From NCBI RefSeq assembly GCF_000224005.2, contig NZ_CP007031.1, forward strand, positions 1,103,501-1,167,500: a stretch of DNA of 64,000 nt, read 5' to 3'. The DNA comes from Marichromatium purpuratum 984 (GTDB lineage: Bacteria > Pseudomonadota > Gammaproteobacteria > Chromatiales > Chromatiaceae). How positions within the stretch are numbered: the stretch's first letter is position 1; each line of letters opens with the position of its first letter. A program made the position numbers and the translations under genes. The notes below the pieces were generated by a model that saw only the letters and a program-made list of their open reading frames with translations, ran no database searches and was not told where the DNA came from. Shown here one piece after another: positions 38,908 to 47,229 of the stretch.

Positions 38908-40980
38908 TCAGTGCAGCCAGGGCTGGAGCCTCGCCCTGAGGCGCGCAACCACCTCGGGGTACGCGGCGGCCTGGTCGTGGCGACAGTCTGGGTCGTGTTC
39001 GAGGTCGAACAGCTGCCAGATTGCGCCCTCGACGAGTGGCTGATAGGTCAGCTTCCAGCGCCCCTCGCGCACCATCCGGTCCTTGGCACGGACTACCAGC
39101 TCGGCGTACTCGGGGCGGATGGCGAGGGTGCCGCTGCGGTGATTGGGCACGTCGAGCAGACCCAGCAGATCGGGGTAGCGCAGATGGCCTTCGGGCATCC
39201 CCGGCAGGTCGGTCAGCCAGATCCCGCTCTCGGTATAGGCGGTGAGCGCGGGTGCGGGCGCGCCGCCGAGACAGGCGGCGAGCGAGACCCCGTCCATCGC
39301 CGGCGGCGGGCGCAGCCCGCAGCGCTCGAGCAGGGTGGGGGCGAGGTCGACGCTGCGCACGATCCCCTCGACGCGGTGTCCGCCGCGCTCGCCCGGGTCG
39401 CGCACGATCAGCGGGATGCGTGCGCTGTGGTCGCTCAGCACGCTGTTACCCTGGCCCCAGGTGTCGTGCTCGAAGAACTCCATGCCGTGGTCGCTGTAGA
39501 TCACCACCAGGGTGCGATCGGCCAGTCCGCAGCGCCCGAGATGATCGAGGATGGCGCCGACCTCGTCGTCGAAGCGCTTCACGCAGCCGTCGTAGAGTCT
39601 GAGGATCTGGTCGAGGTCGAACTCGCGTCTCGGCTCGCCCTGGCGGCGGATGATCTCGAAGGGGTCGGTGAGGCGCGCCATCGCGAACTTCGACGGCCCG
39701 CTGTAGCCGGGCTCGGCATAGCGCGTGTAGTAGGGATGCTCGCAAGCGAAGGGCGGGTGGGTGGTGGAGAAGAAGGCGTTGAGCAGGAAGGGGTGTTCGT
39801 CCTCGGCCAGCCGGCTGAGCCGGGCGCGTACCTCGGCGCCGAGCGCGTCGGTCGAGGGCACCCCGCCGAGCGCATGGACCTCGGGCAGCAGCCGCTTACC
39901 GAGCCGGTTGTGGAGAAACAGCGAGAGGAAGAGTCGCAGGTCCTTGGGGCCCTGGCGCAGCAGATAGCGCAGGTTCCAGGAGTCGTCGGGCAGATCGAGC
40001 CGGTCGAAGCCGAAGTCGAACTTGCCGAGATCAGCGCCGCACCAGTCGCTGATCGCCTCGCTGCGATAACCCGCCGCGCCGAGCAGCCGGGGCAGGCTCG
40101 GCACCCGCAGTTGGGTTGCGGCGTCGGCGACGAAGTTGTCGCGGATCCCGTGGGTCTGCGGCCAGGTGCCGGTGAGCAACGAGATCAGGCTCGGTGCGGT
40201 CCGCCCGCAGGGCACGTAGCAGTGCGCGAACTGGGTGCCGGCGGCGGCGAGCGCGTCGATGTTGGGGGTCAGACCCCGCGGGTGTCCGGCGCAGCCGAGC
40301 CAGTCGGCGCGCAGGGTGTCGCAGCCGATCAGCAGCAGGTTGGGGCGCTCGCGGCTGCCGGCGCGCCCCCGGCGCGCCGGGGCGCGTGGCCGCTGGCTGG
40401 CGAGCGCGGCGAGACCGAGCAGCAGCGCCAGGGTGGCGAGCAGCAGCAGGGTCCCGGCCCGGTCGCCGGCGCGCGCCGGGGCCAGCGTCCCGAGCAGCAT
40501 CGGCACCAGCCCGGCGACGAGCAGTCCCCACTCGATGCGCCGCAGCCGCGCCGGGCTGAGTCGTGACCACAACGGATAGAAGCGGCTGATGCGATAGTGC
40601 GAGGAGGCGACGATCAGCCCGGGGTTGTGCAGCAGGGCGTGGACGAAGCGCCACAGGGTGGCGCCGGCGATCGCCAGGGCGGCGGCGATCGCCCCGCCGA
40701 GCAGCCCCGTCTGGTGACCGAGCAGGGTGGCGACCCCCTGCCACCACAGCGCCCCGGCCAGCGCCCAGTAGCCGGCGACCAGCAGCGCCCAGACGGCCAG
40801 CCGTGCCAGTGCCCAGACGGCGTAGCCGCGGAAGCGGCGCACCACCTCGGCGGGCAGCATGGGACCGGCGGTGGTGTAGTCGCGGACCGATTTGAGGGTG
40901 AGCGCCAGGGTGAAGGCCAGCGCTGCGAGCAGGGCGCCGCCGTGGACGGTCGCGGCGAGCTGCGCGAGCGTCGGGGTCAA
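38908..40980 (-). CDS. Membrane alkaline-phosphatase-fold transferase/sulfatase-like protein
   Basis: A 690-residue protein with about five membrane segments in the first 195 residues and an alkaline-phosphatase-superfamily domain outside the membrane. Metal ligands and the active site are visible: GCDTLRAD (Asp221), GRTAPSLISLLTG (residues 259-271) and YSDHGMEFFEHD. At the nucleophile position of the sulfatase C/S-x-P-S-R motif stands Thr261. This is the state of phosphoglycerol and phosphoethanolamine transferases such as LtaS and OpgB, not of formylglycine sulfatases. I place the start at a TTG (40980) that overlaps the stop of the upstream GT2 gene, because no ATG precedes the first membrane segment. 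It may decorate the polymer or lipid. Confidence 0.78.
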   Translation of the reverse strand: MTPTLAQLAATVHGGALLAALAFTLALTLKSVRDYTTAGPMLPAEVVRRFRGYAVWALARLAVWALLVAGYWALAGALWWQGVATLLGHQTGLLGGAIAAALAIAGATLWRFVHALLHNPGLIVASSHYRISRFYPLWSRLSPARLRRIEWGLLVAGLVPMLLGTLAPARAGDRAGTLLLLATLALLLGLAALASQRPRAPARRGRAGSRERPNLLLIGCDTLRADWLGCAGHPRGLTPNIDALAAAGTQFAHCYVPCGRTAPSLISLLTGTWPQTHGIRDNFVADAATQLRVPSLPRLLGAAGYRSEAISDWCGADLGKFDFGFDRLDLPDDSWNLRYLLRQGPKDLRLFLSLFLHNRLGKRLLPEVHALGGVPSTDALGAEVRARLSRLAEDEHPFLLNAFFSTTHPPFACEHPYYTRYAEPGYSGPSKFAMARLTDPFEIIRRQGEPRREFDLDQILRLYDGCVKRFDDEVGAILDHLGRCGLADRTLVVIYSDHGMEFFEHDTWGQGNSVLSDHSARIPLIVRDPGERGGHRVEGIVRSVDLAPTLLERCGLRPPPAMDGVSLAACLGGAPAPALTAYTESGIWLTDLPGMPEGHLRYPDLLGLLDVPNHRSGTLAIRPEYAELVVRAKDRMVREGRWKLTYQPLVEGAIWQLFDLEHDPDCRHDQAAAYPEVVARLRARLQPWLH

Positions 40981-41879
40981 AGCGTCCGTCCCGCACCCAT
41001 CGCGGCGAGCAGCCCGAGCAGCATCCGTCCCCGGCTCAGCGGCGCCAGCGCCAGCCCCTGGGCGAGGTGCAGCATGGCGCGGCCGCGCTGACCGGCACGG
41101 TACTCCCACTTGGCGAAGTCGGCGAGCACGCTGGCATAGCCCGCGCGCCACAGCCGCCCGCGCGTCGCCTGCGGGAGCAGGTGGCGGTTCTTGCGCATCA
41201 CCCTCAGCGCGGCCGCGCGCATCACCGCGAGGTTGCGGCTCATGCTCCCGGGGTGCTTGACCACCAGGGTCAGGGGCTCGTCGATGCAGGCATAGCCGCT
41301 GACCGCGGCCAGGCGCATCCACATGTCGATGTCCTCGAGACTGCGCAGGCTCTCGTCGAAGCCGCCGACCCGGGCGAACAGGTCGCGCCTGACCATCACC
41401 CCCGAGCCGCTGCCGGGGACGGCGCCGTTGCGCAGGAACAGGGTCTCGAGCAGTGCCTCGTCGCCGGGGCAGTCCCAGTGATTGAGCAGCCTGCCCGCCG
41501 GGTCCTCGACCCGGGTACGGGTGGAGCAGAAGCCGAGCGCGGGGTCGGACTCGAGCCGCGCGAGCTGGCGGGCGAGCTTGTCGGGGTGCCAGCGGTCGTC
41601 GGCGTCGAGGAAGGCGACGAAGGTACCACGGGCCTCGGCGATGCCGCGGTTGCGGGCGTTCGACAGACCGCCGTTGGGTTGGCGGATCACCCGGATGCGC
41701 TCGCCGAACCCGGCGAGCAGCTCGGCGGTGGCGTCGCGACTGCCGTCGTCGACCACTACCACCTCGACCCCCGCGAGGGTCTGGGCGAGCACGCTCTCGA
41801 CCGCGCCGACGATGTGCGCGGCGGCGTCGTAGGCCGGGATCACCGCGCTCACCCGCGGGGTCTCAGGCGTCGCAGTCAT
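40977..41879 (-). CDS. Glycosyltransferase, GT2 family
   Basis: A 300-residue GT2 enzyme: VSAVIPAYDAAAHIVGAVES, VVDDGSRDAT, FLDADDRWHPDK (DxD) and SLEDIDMWMRLA (catalytic ED). The C-terminal 80 residues are Arg/Leu-rich and may associate with the membrane. It overlaps the sulfotransferase gene by 17 bases and the sulfatase-like gene by four, so the minus-strand block is one operon. Donor and acceptor are not evident. Confidence 0.9.
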   Translation of the reverse strand: MTATPETPRVSAVIPAYDAAAHIVGAVESVLAQTLAGVEVVVVDDGSRDATAELLAGFGERIRVIRQPNGGLSNARNRGIAEARGTFVAFLDADDRWHPDKLARQLARLESDPALGFCSTRTRVEDPAGRLLNHWDCPGDEALLETLFLRNGAVPGSGSGVMVRRDLFARVGGFDESLRSLEDIDMWMRLAAVSGYACIDEPLTLVVKHPGSMSRNLAVMRAAALRVMRKNRHLLPQATRGRLWRAGYASVLADFAKWEYRAGQRGRAMLHLAQGLALAPLSRGRMLLGLLAAMGAGRTL

Positions 41880-42819
41880 AGCCGAGTTCCTCCATCAGCG
41901 GGCGGATGCGCGGCAGGATGCGCGCGATCGCCTCGGGGTTGCGGGTGCGCCACTTGGCCCGCTGGGGCGGGCCGGAGACGATACTGGTGGGGCGCTGGTC
42001 GAGGGCGCGGCAGTGCGCGCGCAGCGGTTCGTCGAAGGGGATGCCGAGTCGCGCGAAGACCTCGGCGAAGACCGCTTCCGGTCGTGCCACCAGGTCCTCG
42101 TAACGGATCTGGATCCATTGCTCGGCAGGGATCTCGGCGGCGGCGTCGAGCGCCATGCGGTTGGCACTGAGCCACTGATAGGCGCAGACCTCCTCGAGGC
42201 TGGCGTGGTTGTAGTCGCGCCAGCCCGGGGGCAGGAAGAAGTGCCACTGGGTGAACTCGCCGTCGTTGATCGCCACCGGCTCGGGGGATGGGCCGAAGAA
42301 CTGGTCGAGCCCGAAGCCCCCATCGGTGCGGCCCTGGCGCCAGCCATCGATCATCGAGCTGATGTTGTCGCGCCCGTCGCGATGGATGAAGACGAAGCGC
42401 GCCTCGGGAAAGAGGGCGTGGAGATAGGGCAGGCGCAGGGTGTTGATGCAGGTCTTGTCGAGCACCCAGCCGCCTCCCAGGTGCTGGTAGAAGAAGCGCA
42501 GCGCGGCGTCGCGGTGTTCGGGGCGGGCGTCGGCACGGCCCGCCGCCTCCGAGGCCCAGCCGTTGTTGAGCGGCCCATGGCATCCGTTCCACAGTCGCGG
42601 CACCTCGTAGCCGAGGCTCAGCAGCTGCGACGCGGCGGCCAGGGTCTCGTAGGTCACGGTGGTGCCGGAGCGCGAGCAGCCGACCAGGAACACCGGGTCG
42701 GGCACCCGCGGGCGGGTCAGGTCCCACCAGCGTCCGCGCGCGCCGAGGCGCAGTGCGCGCCAGTTCTTGGCGCGGATCTCGGGGTCGCGCAGTTTGGCGA
42801 GCTTAGCGAGTGGGCGCAT
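41863..42819 (-). CDS. Sulfotransferase family protein
   Basis: A 318-residue cytoplasmic sulfotransferase. The PAPS 5'-phosphosulfate loop is FLVGCSRSGTTVTYETL (residues 42-58) and the 3'-phosphate region is FVFIHRDGRDNISSMIDGW near residue 140. The C-terminal half has YEDLVARPEAVFAEVFARLG, typical of the Sulfotransfer_1/3 families. Transfer of sulfate to a sugar hydroxyl of the exopolysaccharide, or to its precursor, is the likely role. The open frame extends upstream to 43071 as a shadow of the next gene; the ATG at 42819 is chosen because similarity begins there. Confidence 0.85.
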   Translation of the reverse strand: MRPLAKLAKLRDPEIRAKNWRALRLGARGRWWDLTRPRVPDPVFLVGCSRSGTTVTYETLAAASQLLSLGYEVPRLWNGCHGPLNNGWASEAAGRADARPEHRDAALRFFYQHLGGGWVLDKTCINTLRLPYLHALFPEARFVFIHRDGRDNISSMIDGWRQGRTDGGFGLDQFFGPSPEPVAINDGEFTQWHFFLPPGWRDYNHASLEEVCAYQWLSANRMALDAAAEIPAEQWIQIRYEDLVARPEAVFAEVFARLGIPFDEPLRAHCRALDQRPTSIVSGPPQRAKWRTRNPEAIARILPRIRPLMEELGYDCDA

Positions 42820-43855
42820 CCGGATCGCTCCCTGACGGTGATTCCGGGCGGGGGTCACGCACCTGCTGGCTGAACCCCTTGATCTCGCCGAGCGCGGCGG
42901 CGAGCCGGGTGAGATAGAAGCGTCGCGCCGGCCAGCCGAGGGCGAACAGGGCGCGCAGCCCGTAGCCGACGACCTTGCGCAGCATGTAGCGCGGCGGCCA
43001 GCGGCGCGGGTGCGCGCTCGGCGCGATGCGCAGGGTCGAGGCGGAGCGCTCGTAGGCCTTGCGCAGCACATAGCCGAGGGTCATGCGGTCGGCCTCGACA
43101 TAGTGGTACTGACACATCCCGGGGACATAGTGCAGTGGCGCACCGCTGGCCACGGCGCGCTTGACCCACTCGATGTCCTCGGCGCCACCGAGGTTGTGAC
43201 CGTGCGGTCCGAGTTCGAGGCGGAAGGGACCGATGCGCGCGAACAGCCCCTGACGGATGGCGAGGTTGCCGCCGCCCGGGGTGGCGCTGCCGGGGACCAC
43301 CGGATGGGGCTCGGCGCCGAGGTCGAAGCGCGGCACCGGCAGTGGGTAGATGCGGTAGGGCCCCTGGTCGTGGACCCAGGCCGGTTCGCTGCCGTCCCAG
43401 TCGGGGAGGATGCGACCGCAGAAGAGCTCGGCCTCGGGCTGGGTGCGGGCGGCCTCGACCAGGGCGAGCAGATAACCGGGATCGAGTCGGTGATCGTCAT
43501 CGACGAAGGCGATCAGCGGGGCGCGCGCCTGTGGCAGGGCGAGGTTGAGCGCGTGGCTCTTGCCCGGGACCGGATCGACGATCCAGCGCAGCGGCAGCCG
43601 CGCGGTGTCGGTCGTGGCGGCGCGCTCGGCGAGCAGTCTGGGGGTGTCGTCGCTGCAGGCGTTGGCGACCACGAAGACGCCGAGCGGGCAGTCCGTCGGG
43701 CGCGTCGCCGCCTCCAGCGAGTCGAGCGCGCGCGCCAGCAGCCGGGCGCGCTGATGGGTGCAGATCAGCACCTCGAGCGCCGGCCGTGACGGGTAGTGTC
43801 GGCTCTGCTGGGCGTTCACCTGGAGCGTCGCGCCTGGGGGTTGCGATGACGGCAT
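42803..43855 (-). CDS. Glycosyltransferase, GT2 family
   Basis: A 350-residue GT2 protein: LEVLICTHQRARLLARALDS, VFVVANACSDDTPR, then FVDDDHRLDPGY as the metal motif and GAEDIEWVKRAV as the catalytic acidic pair. The Cys-Ser replacement of the usual Asn-Ser after VVAN is of the type seen in exosortase-associated GT2 enzymes. It overlaps the sulfotransferase gene by 17 bases. The extra 27 residues at the N-terminus are poorly structured, so a later start is possible. Confidence 0.88.
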   Translation of the reverse strand: MPSSQPPGATLQVNAQQSRHYPSRPALEVLICTHQRARLLARALDSLEAATRPTDCPLGVFVVANACSDDTPRLLAERAATTDTARLPLRWIVDPVPGKSHALNLALPQARAPLIAFVDDDHRLDPGYLLALVEAARTQPEAELFCGRILPDWDGSEPAWVHDQGPYRIYPLPVPRFDLGAEPHPVVPGSATPGGGNLAIRQGLFARIGPFRLELGPHGHNLGGAEDIEWVKRAVASGAPLHYVPGMCQYHYVEADRMTLGYVLRKAYERSASTLRIAPSAHPRRWPPRYMLRKVVGYGLRALFALGWPARRFYLTRLAAALGEIKGFSQQVRDPRPESPSGSDPDAPTR

Positions 43856-43900
43856 TGTGCCCGTCCCGGGTGACGGCGGGGTTGCCGTGTGCGGTTGCGC

Positions 43901-44782
43901 TCAGTCATCGCCGCCCCACTTGTGTCTGAGTCGGGCGATCTCGGCCTCGCCGTAGAAGTGGCGGGCGAAGGCGGTGTCGTAGAGTCGGTCGAGATAGTCC
44001 GCCGGCAGCCGGACATTGGCGATGAAGTCCTTGTACATCGAGTAGGCCGGATCCTCCTCGGTGACATGGGTCTGCTCGAGCCCGGGGATGTCGACCCCGA
44101 GGAACTCGGCGAAGGCCGGGGCGTAGCAGTCGTTGAGACGCTCGACCTTGATCAGCAACAGCTCGATGCCCGGTGCGCGGATGATCTGATAGCCCTGCCC
44201 GGCGGGGAAGGGGTGGGCGTAGACATCGATGCCGAAGGTGTCGCGGATCTCCTCGTCGAACCAGCGCACCGGCTCCTCGTGCGGGAAGCGCTCGAGGAAG
44301 GTGGTGAGGATCTCGGCGTCGTCGAGTTCGCCGCGGGCGTGGCGGGCGAAGAAGTCGGGGATGAACTCCTCGATGCTGAGGAAGTAGACCGAGAGGTTGC
44401 GCGCCACCGGCTCGCGAAAGACGGTGACCAGGTGCCAGGGGCGGTGGCAAGGACCGTGACGCTGCAGCTCTTCGCCGACGCGGCGGGCGACGCGCACGTT
44501 CAGCGGCATGCGCCGGTCCGCCACCCCGGCGAAACGGTCGAGGCGCTTGCGGATGTTGGCCGGGTTGAGCCAGTGGGTGTGGAACACCGGCATCGTCAGT
44601 CCGGCGGCGCGCAGGGTGTTGACCGTGGTCATCGAGCCGGCGCGGCCCATCTGATGGACCAGCAGCGCCGGCTCCTGTGTGGCCAGGTGTGCCTCGAGCG
44701 CGGCGATGCTGCGCTGGTTCTTGTGGCGGGTGTGCCAGGTGTAGAGGCGTTGGCGCGCCTGCTCCAGGTTCAGTTTCATCAT
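43901..44782 (-). CDS. Putative capsular polysaccharide synthesis protein (NKWYS/sulfotransferase-like)
   Basis: A 293-residue protein resembling the putative capsular polysaccharide synthesis family with a sulfotransferase-like P-loop fold. LLVHQMGRAGSMTTVNTLRA (residues 40-59) fits the 5'-phosphosulfate loop and TVFREPVARNLSVYF (near 125) the 3'-phosphate region. The C-terminus is rich in Phe/Tyr/Asp. If it binds PAPS it is a second sulfotransferase of the locus. CCTTTCGGGAGAG stands before the double ATG. It lies 36 bases after the stop of the upstream glycosyltransferase gene. Confidence 0.75.
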   Translation of the reverse strand: MMKLNLEQARQRLYTWHTRHKNQRSIAALEAHLATQEPALLVHQMGRAGSMTTVNTLRAAGLTMPVFHTHWLNPANIRKRLDRFAGVADRRMPLNVRVARRVGEELQRHGPCHRPWHLVTVFREPVARNLSVYFLSIEEFIPDFFARHARGELDDAEILTTFLERFPHEEPVRWFDEEIRDTFGIDVYAHPFPAGQGYQIIRAPGIELLLIKVERLNDCYAPAFAEFLGVDIPGLEQTHVTEEDPAYSMYKDFIANVRLPADYLDRLYDTAFARHFYGEAEIARLRHKWGGDD

Positions 44783-44818
44783 CTCTCCCGAAAGGTCGCC
44801 GTCGGCCGCGCGTCGTGA

Positions 44819-46033
44819 TCAGGCCTGGCGGCCGAGTGCCTGGGCATAGGCTGGTCCGTAGTGGGCGATGCTGGCGCGCCAGTTGCGCGTCTGCTCGACG
44901 AAGCGTCGTCCCGCCGCGCGCATCGCCGGCCATCGTTCGCGCGTCTCGAGCATCTCCACGACCACGGTGGCGAGCGCTGCGACGTCACCGGCGCGGAACA
45001 GTCGGCCGGTCTCGCCGTCGCGGATCAGCTCGCGGTGTCCGCCGACGTCCGAGGCGACGAACAGCCGTCCCTGGGCCATCGCCTCGAGCGGCTTGAGCGG
45101 GGTGACCAGCTCGGTGAGACGGATCGAGTGACGGGGGTAGACCAGCAGGTCGATCAGGTCGTAGTAGCGCTGTACCTCCTGGTGCGGCACCCGTCCGGTG
45201 AAACGGACCGCCGCGGTGAGACCGAGGCGCTCGGCGCGCGCGCGCAGCGCCGCCTCCTGGGGGCCGCCGCCGACCAGCAGCAGACGCAGCCCGGGGCGCT
45301 GTCGCAACAGTTGTGGCAGCGCCTCGAGCAGCAGGTCGAGCCCCTCGTAGGCATAGAAGGAGCCGACGAAACCGAGCACCTCGGTGGCGTCCGCGAGCCC
45401 GAGCCTTTGCGCCAGCGCTGGATCCGGCGCGGCGCTCGGGCGGAAGTGCTCGATGTCGACGGCGTTGGGGATCACGGTGACCCGTTGCGCCGGGATGCCG
45501 CGGGCGATGATGTCGTCACGCAGCCCCTCGCAGATGGTGAAGACGTGCGCGGCGCGGCGCAGCGCGCGGGTCTCGAGGGCACGGGTGGCGCGATAGCGCA
45601 GGCTGCCGGCGCTGGTGGTGCCGTGATCGACCGCGGCATCCTCCCAGAAGGCACGCACCTCGTAGACCACCGGGATGTCGAGTCGGCGCCCGACGCGGAG
45701 CGCGGGCAGGGCGTCGAGCACCGGTGAGTGGGCGTGCAGCAGGTCGGGTTCGAGGCGTTGCGCGAGATCGAGCAGCCGCTGCTCGGTGGCGCGCATCTCC
45801 AGCCAGGGGCCGAGGGCGGGGTGACGGGCGAGCGCCCCTCGGGGTGGGGCGGTGCGGTGGAACTCGAGCCCGTCGCTGTGCTCGCTGCCGGCCTGTTGAT
45901 TGCCGTGCCGCGGGCCGGTGAGGTGGATGGTCTCCCAGCCGAGCCGACGCTGCTCGCGCAGGATGTTGGCGGTCCTGAAGGTGTAGCCGGAGTGGAGCGG
46001 CAGCGAGTGGTCGAGGACGTGGAGGATACGCAT
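44819..46033 (-). CDS. Glycosyltransferase, exosortase A system-associated (GT4)
   Basis: A 404-residue GT-B enzyme matching the exosortase A-associated Daro_2409-type family: the opening RILHVLDHSLPLHSGYTFRT is diagnostic, as is GWETIHLTGPRHG. The donor domain has GFVGSFYAYEGLDLLLEALP, LLVGGGPQEAALR and RLTELVTPLKPLEAMAQG. It is the first gene of the minus-strand block. The ATG at 46033 is taken because the conserved N-terminus starts there, although the frame is open to 46066. This protein is one of the best markers that the locus belongs to an XrtA/PEP-CTERM system. Confidence 0.9.
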   Translation of the reverse strand: MRILHVLDHSLPLHSGYTFRTANILREQRRLGWETIHLTGPRHGNQQAGSEHSDGLEFHRTAPPRGALARHPALGPWLEMRATEQRLLDLAQRLEPDLLHAHSPVLDALPALRVGRRLDIPVVYEVRAFWEDAAVDHGTTSAGSLRYRATRALETRALRRAAHVFTICEGLRDDIIARGIPAQRVTVIPNAVDIEHFRPSAAPDPALAQRLGLADATEVLGFVGSFYAYEGLDLLLEALPQLLRQRPGLRLLLVGGGPQEAALRARAERLGLTAAVRFTGRVPHQEVQRYYDLIDLLVYPRHSIRLTELVTPLKPLEAMAQGRLFVASDVGGHRELIRDGETGRLFRAGDVAALATVVVEMLETRERWPAMRAAGRRFVEQTRNWRASIAHYGPAYAQALGRQA

Positions 46034-46561
46034 CGTTGGCGGTTCAATCCGGCAGGTGGCGCGCATGCGAGGCGTCGGTCCCGTGAGCTGGGCTGGACAA
46101 CGGCATGCTCCTGTGGCGGGCTGGATGGGCGGAAAACTACGGAATGTGTGGGGCTCGCGTCAAGTCGGGCGGCACCGCTCGATTGGATGTTGTCCGGTGC
46201 TGGGTATTTACCCGGATTCGAGTGTCGGTTTTCTTTACGGTTTGTGTGGCGATGCGTGTGCGGAAAGACGGCGATACGGTATGATGATTTGAGCCATCCG
46301 AATTCAGATGCGGTGTTGCGTCGGATGCGTCAGTAGATGGCGAGAAAATTGCCTCTTGTACCTGGCGCCGCCCGTCGCCAAGAAAGGATGCTGTAACCGT
46401 TCGCCGTTTAAATGTACGAGAGACGTATGTCGTTGAGTCCATGGCAGTGGGTCCTGCCGCACGGTCCCGCGGTGGGCTTGGTGCGCTGGGGCCGGTGCTT
46501 CAACAACGTCGAAGGGGCTTGCGCCCGTCTCGAAATCTGGCCAACACGCTGAGACATCATC
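46034..46561. other. AT-richer divergent region before the Tat-peptide module
   Basis: No gene is supported in this 528-base gap between two divergent units. Base composition drops well below that of the neighbours (roughly 46140-46430), as expected for promoters of both units. A possible -10 box TATGAT lies at 46280-46285 on the plus strand without a good -35. Open frames here lack coding character. Confidence 0.55.
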
Positions 46562-46876
46562 ATGACTACCCCGAATTCGTCCGCCGCCGAACATGGCCCG
46601 AATCCTCAGGCATCGCGACGGCGATTGCTCAAGCAGGCCGCTATCGCCGCGCCTGCGATCCTGACCCTGCGCAGTGGCGCGGCGCTCGCCCAGACCAGTG
46701 GTTGTCTCGATGTCATCGAGCGCAATGTCAAGCGCGAACTCAATCCCGGCGAGGCCTGCGACGGCTTTCTGACCAACGAGACCGACAACGGCGTGACCAC
46801 CACCCAGTGCAATGGCAACATCGTCACCGCCTCTTCGGCGACCTCGTTGGGGCCGGACGCGCCGCTTTGCGAGTAG
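46562..46876 (+). CDS. Small Tat-signal cysteine protein, candidate substrate of the PqqD/HprK module
   Basis: A 104-residue protein with an N-terminal twin-arginine signal: ASRRRLLKQAAIAAPAILTL (residues 17-36), then SGAALAQ as likely cleavage site near residue 44. The mature part is only about 60 residues with four cysteines (GCLD, EACDG, TQCNG, PLCE), acidic and rich in Thr/Asn/Ser, without a known domain. Export by Tat implies folding or modification before transport. It is directly followed by the PqqD-like, HprK-like and nucleotidyltransferase genes (44-base gap to the first), so it is the natural candidate for a precursor modified by them. That role is inference. Confidence 0.8.
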   Translation: MTTPNSSAAEHGPNPQASRRRLLKQAAIAAPAILTLRSGAALAQTSGCLDVIERNVKRELNPGEACDGFLTNETDNGVTTTQCNGNIVTASSATSLGPDAPLCE

Positions 46877-46920
46877 CGCCGCTCCCGTGCTCGCCGAGCC
46901 TTGCCCGGCGGCGGTGAGCG

Positions 46921-47229
46921 ATGACCGTGCTGTCGTCGACATCCGTGCAACGGCGCTGGCGCTTGAGCAGCGCACCCTTACTCGAAGTCGAGTGGGACGG
47001 TGAGCGGCTGCTCTATCATGGTGCCTCGGGCGAGACCCACTTTCTCAATGCTACCGGCGCGCTGGTGGTCGAGCGGTTACGCGAGGGCGATGCCGATCTC
47101 GACGAACTGCTCGCGGCGCTCGACCCCGAGTCATTGGGGGTCGCGCCCGACGTGTTGCGTGACCAGCTCGATGCGCTGCTCACGCGTCTCGACGAACTGG
47201 GGATCGTAATCGGGACGACGGCGGCGTGA
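46921..47229 (+). CDS. PqqD-like protein of the HprK-related kinase A system
   Basis: A 102-residue protein of the PqqD (RRE) fold, the peptide-binding chaperone of many RiPP pathways. Typical strands WRLSSAPLLEVEWDGERLLY and ETHFLNATGALVVERL lead into the helical part LDELLAALDPESLG and DQLDALLTRLDELGIV. The version matches the HPr-rel-A PqqD family, which occurs together with an HprK-related kinase, often in exosortase genomes. It should bind the leader region of a substrate, most simply the adjacent Tat protein. The stop overlaps the GTG of the kinase gene. Confidence 0.85.
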   Translation: MTVLSSTSVQRRWRLSSAPLLEVEWDGERLLYHGASGETHFLNATGALVVERLREGDADLDELLAALDPESLGVAPDVLRDQLDALLTRLDELGIVIGTTAA

